DNA of 64,000 nt. Origin: Arthrinium phaeospermum. Its lineage: Eukaryota > Ascomycota > Sordariomycetes > Amphisphaeriales > Apiosporaceae. The position numbers were made by a program, and so were the translations under genes. This document shows positions 45,454 through 55,772 of this stretch, piece by piece. Under the pieces are notes generated by a model that did no database searches, was not told the origin of the DNA, and worked only from the letters and a program-made list of their open reading frames with translations. The DNA lies in NCBI GenBank assembly GCA_006503535.1, contig QYRS01000009.1, forward strand, positions 2,604,001 to 2,668,000, read 5' to 3'. Positions within the stretch are counted from its first letter, which is position 1. Every line of letters begins with the position of its first letter.

Positions 45454-45824
45454 TCACCTGTTCCTGCTTGCTGATTCCCATCGGGCATCCCATTGCGCCA
45501 TCTCCGCTCTACGATCCCCGCGATCAGACGGCATGCCCTGGGCGAAGCGCTCATCGGGTCGATCTTCCATGACATAGACTTCGAGCCTGTTTGGCTCGTG
45601 TTCATGCTGATGGTGGTGGGAGGATGAGGAGCTCTTGGACTTGGACTTGGGCTTGGATGACGACGATGAGCTATGGTGATGGTGGTGGCTCTTAGGCTTC
45701 TTCGAAGAGGAGGACGGTGCGTCCTTGTCACTGTTGAGAGAATGTTAGCTGGGTTTTGGTCGACCGGGCGTGAAGAAAACCGCGGTAAGTGGCACGTCAT
45801 TAAGACTAACCTGTGCTTGCCCAT
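45454..45824 (-). CDS. Small His/Ser/Lys-rich low-complexity protein
   Basis: Exon 1 is 45824-45811 (MGKH plus two bases) and exon 2 is 45730-45454. The GT-AG intron of 80 bases ends TCTCAACAG. The 96-residue product opens MGKHSDKDAPSSSSKKPK, continues with a run of five His, a nine-residue Ser-rich run and Lys/Ser pairs, another HHHxHEHE cluster, and ends with a charged Asp/Arg/Glu segment. No domain. The charged closing part has normal protein composition and the frame is closed on both sides by stops, so I judge it a real gene. Possible metal-binding or RNA-associated disordered protein, by composition only. Confidence 0.62.
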
Positions 45825-46925
45825 GTTGAGGGTGAGTGGGCTGGTGATCTGAGTGGAAGGTATTATAGACAGAACGGTATGGTGACGCTCAAGGCCTCTT
45901 GTTGGAACGAGTTGTTATGGCTGGTGGTGGATGGTGTTGTATCAAGCAAACATGTTTCAGTTGTGGAGGAGAGGATAGTCTATTATATATCTTTTGTAGA
46001 GGACATGAACAGAAGGTGTTGATTGAGAGTACATTCCCCTATGTCAACAAAGACAGCATTTTCCCTTCTTGGTGTGGTCATTTCCCCTACTTGATATCAG
46101 GAAGACAGTTGCCCTTGTGTGGTGGGAGTGTTAGTATGTGAGTAGGTACTTGTTCCCTGACCAGTGCCTTTGGTTCGCATTCCTGGGTGACTGGATGCAG
46201 CACCAAAAAGTACAGTTTCATAAAGCCTGCCTAAAGTTGTGATTTTATTGAGATTATTCCTATTGGTGGTTCCGCGGCGGGAGTTGCGTTTCAGAATACG
46301 GGGTTGGCATGTTATGTTTCTCGTATTCCGCAAGCCCGGAGTGGCGTCATAAGTCGGGCTTATTATTAAGTCCCTGATTGGAAGGGAGCTATCACCCCTC
46401 CTCCCTCCCACGTGTGTAAGAACCGGGGTGGCGATTATCCCTAAACGCCTACGACTTCCCAAAACGGATCGTATGCCCATAGGGAAACATTGTTTGAGCC
46501 TCATGTTCTGTTCTGGTCGCCCCCTCCTCTTTGCTGTCGACGCCGGGATACCGCATTTCAGGTTTTACGCCAGAATTCAAGGAACTCAGCTTGATTCTGC
46601 GACCTCACGGATTCTGAATAATGTTCGTGTAGTACGAAACGCAATTTCATGATTGTATAGTGAATGTTGCAAAAATAATGATGTTTGATTTCCACCTCTG
46701 GCATACGAAAATCGATTTTACTGCATCAAGCATGATCATGAATAATTCACAAAATTAGTTTCTCGGTGTAAATATCATGAATTCGTCAAATTATTATCTG
46801 CAACTTCCAGAATCGCAGCCAAAGCCAGCATAAACAGGCACGACGGGAAATAATTAGGAGACCGTATGAGTGCGGCAAATCATTAAGGAGATCCCTACCA
46901 CCCGCCCACGTCTCCCCACCCAAAA
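45825..46925. other. Intergenic, no gene seen
   Basis: 1.1 kb, AT-rich towards 46600-46850. Between the small protein start and the 3' end of the C2H2 regulator. No frame, repeat or RNA gene recognised. Confidence 0.5.
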
Positions 46926-48932
46926 TCAGAAAGTTGCCCTCCACTGCCCAGAAGCCTGCAGAGCAGCCGACTCATTACTGTAGCTCCGGGACTTCTTCCG
47001 GTGCACGCTCAGCTGGTCACTACTGTCGCCGCTCCCCTGGCGCTTTCTGCCCCCGGGCAGCCCGAACGGCCCGTGGGTCTTTTTGGCGTGCGCGGTGACG
47101 TTGTCTTTGCGCGAGTACGTCTTCCCGCACTGCTGGCAGCTGAAGCGCAGCTCCTTCAGGTGCGTCTGCCGGTGCTTGTACAGGTACGTGTTGGCTTTCT
47201 CCGCTTTGCCGGTGGGGATGAAGTCGCACTCGGGACACCTGAGGTCCGTCGTCGTCGCCGCGTGCTTGCTGCCGCTCCCAGTAGGAGACGAGCTGGAGCT
47301 GTCCGCGGAGTCTGGGGAAATGCCCTCGGAAATGGTCTCGTGGCGGCGGATGTGGTTGCTGTTCTGAGCAGTGGTAGTAGTAGTAATGACAGGCGCGGCG
47401 GCTCGTGGGAACGGGTTCGTGTAGGATCTGGCCAGCGAATCTTTGAAGGTCTGCTCGGTTGGAGTCGCCGTGGTTGCGTCGGTGTTGCCCATGTTGAAGA
47501 ACTGGTTCAAAAACGTGTAATCCGCATTGTCCGGACCGCAGGCCATGGGATCGTAGTGAAGACCGCCTGCGGGTGGAATATCCACACTTAGGTCAGGCGT
47601 GTGCTGTCTGGTACGAATAGAATCCCTCTTTGCAATGTTGGGGGTATTGCCCTCCAGGGGGTCTTGGGAGAACATACTCGCCGACAAGTCGGGAATGCCA
47701 ATGCTGGAAGCGACATGCGTGGACTGGTTGTACACGATGCCCCCCAAGTTTGCAGACGGCTGGTTGATATTTGCGGTCGAGGACTGGCGGCTCATCTGGA
47801 ACAAAGAGTTCAAATCGCCACTCTGCATAGTCATGGTGCCGTTGAGCGTGTTTGGTGACTTGGGAGAGGAAGTTGGCGAAACGTCTGTCGAGTACCCTCC
47901 CATCGACCTTGTAGACATGCCGGATACATCCGTCGCAGGTCTCTGGTAGTCGGTCTCTGCTATTTGGGAGAGGTTTGCCACGCTCTGGGCCGCGGTTTGC
48001 TTAGGCCCCCATTGAGTGTTGAAAGTAACGTTGGCCTCGAGCTCGCTTCTCAGTTGCTGGCTTTGGTTCCAGGGCAGCTCGGATACGGGTGAAGTACCGA
48101 CAAGCTCGTGAAGCTCGCGTGACGAATACCCGGAAGAGCTCGAAGAGCCTGTACTGGGCCTTTTCCCGTGGTCAGGATATGAGTTGAACCGCTTGCGGCT
48201 GGTGTAAAGGGGCAGTTCCTCGAAGCCGTCCGCTGAGCCGCCGCGATTGCGCAGTTCCCTTCCGAGGTCTTCTTTCAGGGTGTGGCGACAGTTCACACAG
48301 AGATGCGACTTGGGGCCGATCATGTGCTTGACCACCGCTGCCGATGCGTGGAGGAATTGCATAGCTTTGGTGCTCAAGCGGGTACGTAGCCAGGAGCACT
48401 TCTTCTGGGTGGTTGTGCGGAACGTCTGTGTGGTGTTACATTCCGGGCAGTCGTACTTCCCGTTGGAGAAGAACTCGCATTCCCGCAAGTGCCATAGCAT
48501 CTGCTTGGGGTCGCGGAAAGCCCTGGGGCAGTCGCTCATGAGGCAACGCACGCCATCCGGCGTCGGAGATGCTTCCTCAAGAAGGTAGTACTCCATGGCC
48601 AAGGCGTAGAGGCGGCTTTTGGAACAGTTGTCGACAACCCTTGTTTGGAACCTTTGCAGAGGTTAGTATAAGCTGGGAAACAAGTAGATGGCTAAGGCTT
48701 ACCCGCAATCATGGCTGGGAGTTTCCTGTTTAGAGCCACGAGCCATATTTGCAAAGCTTGGCTTGGGAGCAAGGTTGCTGTGCATGCTGTTAAGGCTGCT
48801 GTTTGCTGAGTCGAACATGGTACCGGAACTGGAGCTACCGTATGAGCCGGATGCGAACAAATTCGAGCCGGCTTGGTTGAAGTTGAAATACTGCGTGTTC
48901 GCAGAGGGGAACGAGTAGGTGGTCTCCATCAT
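46926..48932 (-). CDS. C2H2 zinc-finger transcription factor
   Basis: Exons 48932-48703 and 48651-46926, with a perfect TACTAAC branch site in the intron, give 651 residues. The N-terminus (1-80) is Ser/Asn/Phe-rich. Residues about 110-210 hold a Cys/His-rich block (CLMSDCPRAFRDPKQMLWHL, YDCPECNTT, CVNCRHTL) that may bind zinc. A long Ser/Thr/Asn/Gln-rich middle follows, typical of fungal regulators. Two C2H2 fingers lie near the C-terminus: CPEC...HRQTH at 549-574 (a longer loop than usual) and CQQCGKTYSRKDNVTAHAKKTH at 582-603, followed by Lys/Arg clusters for nuclear import. It should be a sequence-specific DNA-binding protein; target genes are unknown. The 2.5 kb upstream gap suggests a large regulatory region. 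Confidence 0.9.
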
Positions 48933-51482
48933 GGCAGTCGGGCTCTGTTTGCGCTTCAAGCCTTGTCTCAACTTTCGGAGTCGCGTAGCAGAGATTGAAC
49001 AGACTGATAAGCAACAGATGGTGTATCGATATATCGTGGTCGTCCAATAGATAATAACGTTTTCCGCCATGCTGCTGCTCTGGCCGGTCGATTCCCTTAA
49101 GGGGTGCGGAGAGACACGCGATTGAAGATGAGGGCCAAATCGCATGTGTGGATTACGCGTGCCCCCCCCTTGGAATTGCTTTCCCCGTATTCCCTAATGC
49201 CAGCGGTACTTTGACTGGTGGAAAGCCATTTTGAGGGCCTTAAGGGGTCTTAAGAGCCTCAAGGGACCGCCCAAAGTGCACTGTACACAGTTGCGTATGT
49301 CTTCAGGGCGATGCTGGATGGCGCTAGGTGCATCTTGGTTGTCGGTGTCGGATTCGAGATCGGCGACTGTAAGGTAAACAGATTTGTAATCAGGGCAGAA
49401 TCACTAGAGGGAACCGGAAGTGGAATAAGGCAAACACGGCGAGTTGTATCAGTGCATGCATGTAGTGGTTTGCCTTCTTGGCTTGTTTACCTTAGGCAGC
49501 CGACATCGTCCCTCTCTGAGCAGGGAATCAGCCATGTGACGGTATAGGGAATGGGGGAATGGGGATATGGGGGGAGGGGAAGACGCCGACTGCCGAAACA
49601 CGGAGCCCCAGCGGAGGATCGGAGTTATGGGCTTACTGGTCTCGAGTGTTGTTGTCCTTCCCTTTTCCAATGCGAAGTCCTTTTGGTTGAGTGTGCCCAA
49701 GTCATAATCCAAGCATTTATTGGAGTCTGCCTTATATGGTTGACCGAAGCGGGGATGCAAGATGACTTCATCGTGCCAAGTTCATGGATTGTCGGGGAAA
49801 CTGCGGGCTGGGAGGCCTCGCGGCGAAGGAGAAGATGGCATGTATGGACGGCCGTCTGATGCCGTAAGTGTAGGAAGAGTAGATGGACAGAGAGGAGCGG
49901 ATATATAGTTGGCAAGTCCTGACTAGATATCACTAGGACTATAAGCATTCGACCGCAGAACTGATGGTCATCGCCAGTTATGGGGCCATCTCTCTAAGAT
50001 AGATTTCTATTAAAAGCATCATCGTCAGCCCCCAAGACCTGGCTCAGCGCGAGCCTGGTAAGGCTTGCTCTAGTGCTGCGACAGCTGACATCGCATAGCG
50101 ATGGAAAGCCTATAATCACCCATCTCACGACGTCTAGTTGAACACAGCCCCGCGGTATGAGGTTAGTAGGATGCAGATACTGGGCTGAAGCCTGGGGGCC
50201 GTAAAGGTCTTGAGGCCCAAAGCCTGGGAACTGACGGATGGGACCCGAATTATAAGCAAGGCAAGACATGGCGCGAAGATCCGATGGGGCCGCTACCCAG
50301 CACGATGCAGATACACTGCCTCCATTGCGTAGAGTGGTATTGCATGGCATCGGCATATCATTGGCCAACAAGAGCAGCTAATGCGCTGTAAATGAAGTCT
50401 GGAAAAACAACGAGCGGGGTCAACTGCGCCCGAGACAGATGGGGTGATAATCGTCTCGATTCATCACATATGCTGTGTTCATGTTCCGCAAACCATTGTT
50501 GTCCCATATCCCGAGCTCATTAGGACTTGAAGAGCCACCAAGGACTCGGGACTTGAGCATCCGTGTAAGGATGAGCTGTGGGCCTTGTGGTTCGGTGAGA
50601 GAGTGGCAGGCTGCGTGGCTTTGCAGGACAGCATCTTGTGCCATGCTCCACGAAGACTCGAGGCATTCCAATGGGGTTGCCTGAAGGTAGACAAGTAATC
50701 GTCATCAGGATCAGGGCGGCTGATCATCACCGCACTGGACGAACTTCTGGCAATCTGAGAGCCAGCTGGCAAGATCACACCGAGTTGCAGCACCACTCGG
50801 TGAGGGCATGCTTCACCGAGCTATTTCAAAGGTAGACGCCGGGTTATTAAACAAGTCCCACGATCTTTTGGGAAGCAATTGACAGATGAGGTTGATAGTA
50901 GGTTGAAACCCCTGAAACCCAATCCTTCGGGACGGAGGACTGAGCCCACATCACGTGGTATGGATTGAGCCCCTCCAACAAAAATAGAACAGCATTCTGG
51001 CGCTATCATGACTCCATGCTGATAGCTTTTGTCATCTGGATGAAGTAGCAACCCAATAATGAAAGATAGCACAAGCAATTGGATACACATCAAACATTGA
51101 CTTCGTTTGAATACTTTGAGTGTCTCGTTGGAGCTCGGCACTTGGGGCACTAGAACTGCTTCAGGTATATCGAGATTAGCCCGCCTTACGGCAGAAGTAG
51201 CCTTATCGATAAAGCTCCAAGCTGTCCATTATGACAGCAGCCTCAATTCCGACTATCGTTCCAGACAAATTGAATAAGCCATTCGAGCTTCAACCCAACC
51301 CATAACGCTTCACCAGCCAGGGGTTGCGTCGTCGCTCATTTCAAAACAAGCCCGCTTCCACCAATGCTTTCTCGGTAGCCATTGAGCTTACCTCCGGGTA
51401 AGCGATCCTACACTTCTCCCATTCAAACCTACACTTGTGCTTTGCTTTTGCTTGCCTGCTTGCGACTCTGGCAGCAGCAACC
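48933..51482. other. 2.5 kb intergenic region before the C2H2 regulator and MDM10
   Basis: It lies between two divergent genes. Near the C2H2 start are a CCCTTAAGGG palindrome (49094-49103) and a block of CTTAAG/AGGGG words (49230-49275) that resemble stress-response AGGGG elements. No frame with protein-like composition was found, so long 5' leaders or non-coding RNA are the simplest guess. Confidence 0.4.
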
Positions 51483-53066
51483 ATGCGCGAGTTCATGGAC
51501 TACATCCAGAGCGCCTTCTACACCGCGACGGGCTGGAACCGCGACAACTCGTACTCGTCCCTGAACGCGACGGCCAACGCCCTGCTCGAGTTCCCGACCC
51601 CGCGCGGCGTGCGCCTCGCCCTCGGCTCGCTCGCGACCCCCCAGTTCGCCACCGCCTACCAGCTCGGCACCGTCGGCGTCGTCGACGGCTCCGTCTCCTA
51701 CCTGTACTCGACCGTCCCGCTGCACGACACCATCGCCCAGAGCGCTCGGATCCCCCTGCCCGACCTGCTCAAGGGCTACAAGCCGCTGGAGGAGCTGAAG
51801 AATGCCGCCACGGTGGCAGCGGAGGCGAATGCGAATGGAGACGATGCATTGAAGACGCAGCAGCAGCAGAAAGAGGCCCTGGCGTACGGGCGGTTATATC
51901 TTCCCCGCTCTATGCTGGAGGCGCTCGTAGTGAAGCGATTCACGCCTGCGCTGCAGCTCCAGATCAGCGCTGTGTCCGACCAGACGCTGCGCAATGGCGG
52001 AACGGTCCTGGGCATGGTCCAGTACGACAAGGGGCGCTACGGCATCGAAGGCCTCGCCTCGTCGGACGGCGGCCTCATGGGCGTGCGGGGTCTTTACAAC
52101 TTTGGGGGCGACGCGGAAAAGTTCAACGAGGACGGCACCCCAAACCCCAACAGTAATGGCAATGGCAACGGCAACGGAGATAAGATCTACGGGCGCTTCA
52201 GCACGGGAGCAGAGCTCTACTACGGCACCCTGAACAAATCCGGCGGCATGAGCTTCGGTCTGCGATTTGCGACACTACCTTCGCACAAGGGAACGCCCCT
52301 GACGGCTACGATGACGATCAACCCCCTGATGGGCAACATGAGCTGGAGCTACGCCGTTATGGCCGGCCAGCATTGCTCCCTTGCCACCAAGATGGACTTC
52401 AACGTCTACAGCTACGAGAGCGACTGGGCGGTCGGCATGGAGCTGTGGCGGAGGAAGGGCTCGTGGACCATCACGCGCAAGAACGGTTTCATGGACGACA
52501 TCAAGGACGAAGCGACCACAACGGTCACGGATGTAGCGACAGAAGCTGCCTTTGCGCAGCGTTTTGAGAGGAGTTTCCAGTCGAAGATGGATTGGAAGCT
52601 GGACGACTCGGCCTTCCCGGCAGCAGTCGACGCTGCCGCGCCCGACGCCATACCCGAAACTATACCCAAAGCTACATCGAATGCCGTACCCGACCCTACA
52701 TCCAGCGCCGCCACACTTGAACCCGCATCGCCGCCCCTGAAGCAGGTGAAGGTGGAAGAGCCAACGAAGAACAACATCGCAGACCGCAGTTTCCAAGCGA
52801 AGCTGGAGTGGAGGCTGGACGACCCGAACGAGAAGAAGAGTATTCAGCCCGTTCAAGCACCCCCGCAAGCAGTTGCAGAAGCCGACTCGGACGAGCCCGA
52901 GTACCCAGGCGTGCTGAAGGTGCGGCTGGACCAACACATGAAGATCGGGCTGGTCTGGGAGGGTCGGGTGAAGTCTCTGCTCTTCAGCCTGGGCAGCGGC
53001 ATTGATCTCCGGAAGCTGGACTCCCCGTTCCGGAGTCTGGGCCTCGAGGTGCAGTTCACCTCATGA
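51483..53066 (+). CDS. MDM10: Mitochondrial distribution and morphology protein 10
   Basis: Intronless, 527 residues from ATG 51483 (an upstream in-frame ATG at 51435 would add a spurious leader). MREFMDYIQSAFYTATGWNRDNSYSSLNATA at the start, FPTPRGVRLALGSLATPQFATAYQLG, the alternating beta-barrel strands, RFSTGAELYYGTLNKSGGMSFGLRF and the C-terminal HMKIGLVWEGRVKSLLFSLG are all MDM10 hallmarks. It is an outer mitochondrial membrane beta-barrel, part of the ERMES ER-mitochondria tether and of SAM-complex assembly of Tom40. It is longer than the yeast protein because of an Asn/Gly run near 220-233 and an Ala/Pro-rich insertion (375-435). Unusually, a 14-residue module is present twice (362-375 and 434-447). 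Motif strings here are given in short pieces. Confidence 0.95.
   Translation: MREFMDYIQSAFYTATGWNRDNSYSSLNATANALLEFPTPRGVRLALGSLATPQFATAYQLGTVGVVDGSVSYLYSTVPLHDTIAQSARIPLPDLLKGYKPLEELKNAATVAAEANANGDDALKTQQQQKEALAYGRLYLPRSMLEALVVKRFTPALQLQISAVSDQTLRNGGTVLGMVQYDKGRYGIEGLASSDGGLMGVRGLYNFGGDAEKFNEDGTPNPNSNGNGNGNGDKIYGRFSTGAELYYGTLNKSGGMSFGLRFATLPSHKGTPLTATMTINPLMGNMSWSYAVMAGQHCSLATKMDFNVYSYESDWAVGMELWRRKGSWTITRKNGFMDDIKDEATTTVTDVATEAAFAQRFERSFQSKMDWKLDDSAFPAAVDAAAPDAIPETIPKATSNAVPDPTSSAATLEPASPPLKQVKVEEPTKNNIADRSFQAKLEWRLDDPNEKKSIQPVQAPPQAVAEADSDEPEYPGVLKVRLDQHMKIGLVWEGRVKSLLFSLGSGIDLRKLDSPFRSLGLEVQFTS
52566..52607 (+). repeat. First copy of MDM10 internal module
   Basis: Codes for ERSFQSKMDWKLDD. 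The matching copy at 52782-52823 codes for DRSFQAKLEWRLDD; nine of fourteen residues are the same and the others mostly conservative. The pieces are separated by a low-complexity Ala/Pro/Thr spacer. Confidence 0.75.
52782..52823 (+). repeat. Second copy of MDM10 internal module
   Basis: Partner of 52566-52607. This copy is followed by the conserved C-terminal strands and seems closer to the ancestral position. Confidence 0.7.
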
Positions 53067-53848
53067 GGAGCTGATCACAAAAACCATCATGATATTATAC
53101 CTATACGACGAACGAGCCATTGGCTGAGCCAAGCAGGACACAGCATTAGATAGCAGTACTATCGGCTTCGAGGCCTGACCCGTCATTCGGAGGACCTACC
53201 TTCTACAACATGTAGTCGAGCGGAAAACCCGCAGGTGCAAGACGGGATGTCGGCATCGCACATGATCGTACGATCATGCGGCTCAATTAAAACGCAGATG
53301 CAATTGAGTTTGGGGTGTGCATGCATGAATGTCACCTATGATAGAATCTTGCTTTTCAATACCCCCTCACTGGGTGGAGGATATATTTGTGGTATGTAGG
53401 AGCTCCATAGCACAAATGAAATATGCATATGCATCCCGTATCATCCAGCCAATGGCGCTTCTCAATCTGCAACTGATTTATATATCGCATCTGGATCAGA
53501 ATCGGAAGAAGGAGCCTGTAACATGCCACTTGAGCGCCGTGATGGTCCGACCGAACTGCTGGGTCCCCATGTGCGAAAGTCGGGGATGCGCTTTCGGTCG
53601 CTTCGGCGGTACCGCATAAAGCAAGCTGATTTTTGTGCAAGATGCCCGAACACCTTGATGGCCCGAATGAATTGTGTGTGCTGTGATTGGGTACCCTGGG
53701 AATATGGCAGAGGAAAGTGGAGAGGGCCGCCCGAGAATGAGGACCCTGATGGCAGATACTCCGGGCCCTCTTCTGTGGTGCTGCCAGGGGTCCGTGACGT
53801 ATCGTATCGCTGGAATTTGGAAAGGAAGAGCCGCTTCTGGCAAGTTGG

Positions 53849-53919
53849 GTCTTTGGTCGTGCAATTAATGGGGACCAACCGGTCTTTGGTCGTGCAATTA
53901 ATGGGGACCAACCGGTCTT
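53849..53919. repeat. 33-base tandem duplication
   Basis: Two identical 33-base units (53849-53881, 53882-53914) starting GTCTTTGGTCG, plus 5 bases of a third. Identity suggests a recent slippage or unequal-exchange event. Confidence 0.9.
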
Positions 53920-55101
53920 GCTGTTTACATGAGATGATAAGTCACAAAAGTCATAAAAGCTTTCCCTTGGAAGAGATTTCCCCCAATGACACTGTAGAGA
54001 GAGAAACAAGAAGTATTCAATCAGTTATGCTTCAGCTAGGCTGGCGAGGTGGTGCTGAAAATAATTAGGCTGACTGACCTGAGTCAGGTTTGAGTTGGTA
54101 TGTTTTGGACATGGGATGTCAGTTACTGCTTCCGGGCAATGGGGCTGAAGAGGCTGAAAAGAATCGGTAAGCAGGGGGCGGCGGTATGTAAGACAGGGGG
54201 TACCCCTCTATTGCGCCCCCACTGAAATATACAAGCTGCTGGGCGCGCCTGCAATTGAATGGCTTGGCAGAGAAAAAAGAGAACGTGAGAAAGCTCGAGT
54301 GTCCATCAAGGTCCTCAAACTCCAGACGGAGTGGGATCGTGACGCGCTTCTCTCACGACCTTGCGATTCTCCCCCGTTCTCGGTCTTGTTCGTCGTTTTT
54401 TAATGTTGTGTTATCACTCATTTACCTAGCTGCTGAAGAGGTTTTAGGACACAATCGTTACATCTAGCATCCCCTGGAGTTTTTATGAATGAACGCGACA
54501 AGACGGTTTGCCATTTGAGTTCTTCTTTTTATTTTGGGCGCATAGCGGCATCGCATCACACACGGAGTAGCGGGAGTCATACTGGTCATTGTTACTGCAT
54601 CCTTTTCCACCCCCATCCGCCCCAGGCTGTTTTTCGCATTGAAGCCCTCCTCCAGCCTCCCAGGAAGAATCCTCCTGCTGGTCAGTCGGCGTTACTACAA
54701 GCACAAAGCCAAAGTTGTGCATAAGAGGCTGCGCGCACACACATACGCACATAGGCATTGATCTGGACCATAACCATAACAAAGTGCATTGTCTGTGTCT
54801 GTCTGTTAGTCAGGGAGAATAAGCAGGAGAAGGAGAGATCCAGCCCGCGATTATATAGAAGCCCCTTGTCGGCTACCACACCCGTACGATTGGGAATTGG
54901 GTTGACGTCCATCATCGACGACGACGACCACTCGGTAAGTTCCCTCTCTCCTTGCATACATGCGCATTCCCTGCTTCATGCGTCCCCCTCCAAACCCAGC
55001 TGGGCAAGCTATCACTGGTCCTTTATTCCCATCCTAGTCGCTTTTAAGCTTTCAGGCTCGGCGAGCCGGAGATATTCGCTTCTTTGGTGTGTGGTGACGG
55101 C

Positions 55102-55110
55102 CCTCAAGGT
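55102..55110 (+). promoter_or_regulatory. Zinc-response-like site
   Basis: CCTCAAGGT fits the MHDCAAGGT motif described for the Zap1 homologue ZafA of Aspergillus fumigatus (recalled). It lies 660 bases before the ZIP start. Confidence 0.45.
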
Positions 55111-55238
55111 GCATGAGTTCGTAGCGATGGGATGAACGTTGGGCCCGGCTTTCCCACTGTTCAGCAGCCACTCACAGTCATCGAACCACACCCTGGAAGG
55201 CAGGATTACTACATGCGCTCATCCCATGAATCGCAAGA

Positions 55239-55247
55239 ACCTTGAGG
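55239..55247 (-). promoter_or_regulatory. Zinc-response-like site, inverted
   Basis: The minus strand reads CCTCAAGGT, the same nine bases as at 55102 but inverted, 526 bases before the ZIP start. A third CAAGGT core (minus strand) is at 55330-55335. Confidence 0.45.
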
Positions 55248-55772
55248 GAGGTCGAATCACTAATTTCGGTCGTTCTCCTTCTCCTTGTTTTCCTCTTTTT
55301 TTCCCCGGGGCCATGGTCTCGGCGACGACTACCTTGTCCCAGTCACATATTCTTTCCCCCAAAGGCCATCCCACTTGTACTCATTATAAAGACGCTTCGT
55401 TGCAGCAGCTTGACTAACGTTGGTGCTCCCATAGCTGCAACTTCCCACCACCAAGCTTTTGTCATTCCAAATCTTGGCCGCATAAGGTTTCTTGGCATCA
55501 CCACCAACCGCGTGGCCTAATTCCTTCCATTCCTCTGTGGTATTCCACGGCACAAGGAATAAGCTTTCGTGGCTACATCCTCCTCCAGGGGTTTCCGGAG
55601 CTTATACGGACCCAACCCACCGGCGTCACTGAAAAGTACACCGGCATAGTTATTCGGGCTGAGCTTGGTAGACCGCCAGAGGACGGCTTATTCAGCACGC
55701 CTTCTGTATTTCCAGACCGTTCGACACAACATTGACGTCGCCTTGGAATCTTTCCTTCAGCCAACAACAACA

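Larger units (their letters stand above)
53067..55772. other. 2.7 kb intergenic region, promoter of the ZIP transporter
   Basis: No supported gene. It holds a 33-base tandem duplication (53849-53914) and three CAAGGT-core zinc-response-like sites (55102-55335, separate entries). A C/T-rich leader precedes the ZIP start. Confidence 0.45.

Noticed and set aside
48933..51482. Several 60-110 codon frames between the C2H2 gene and MDM10
   Set aside because: Overlapping frames on both strands with random-like composition and no motif.
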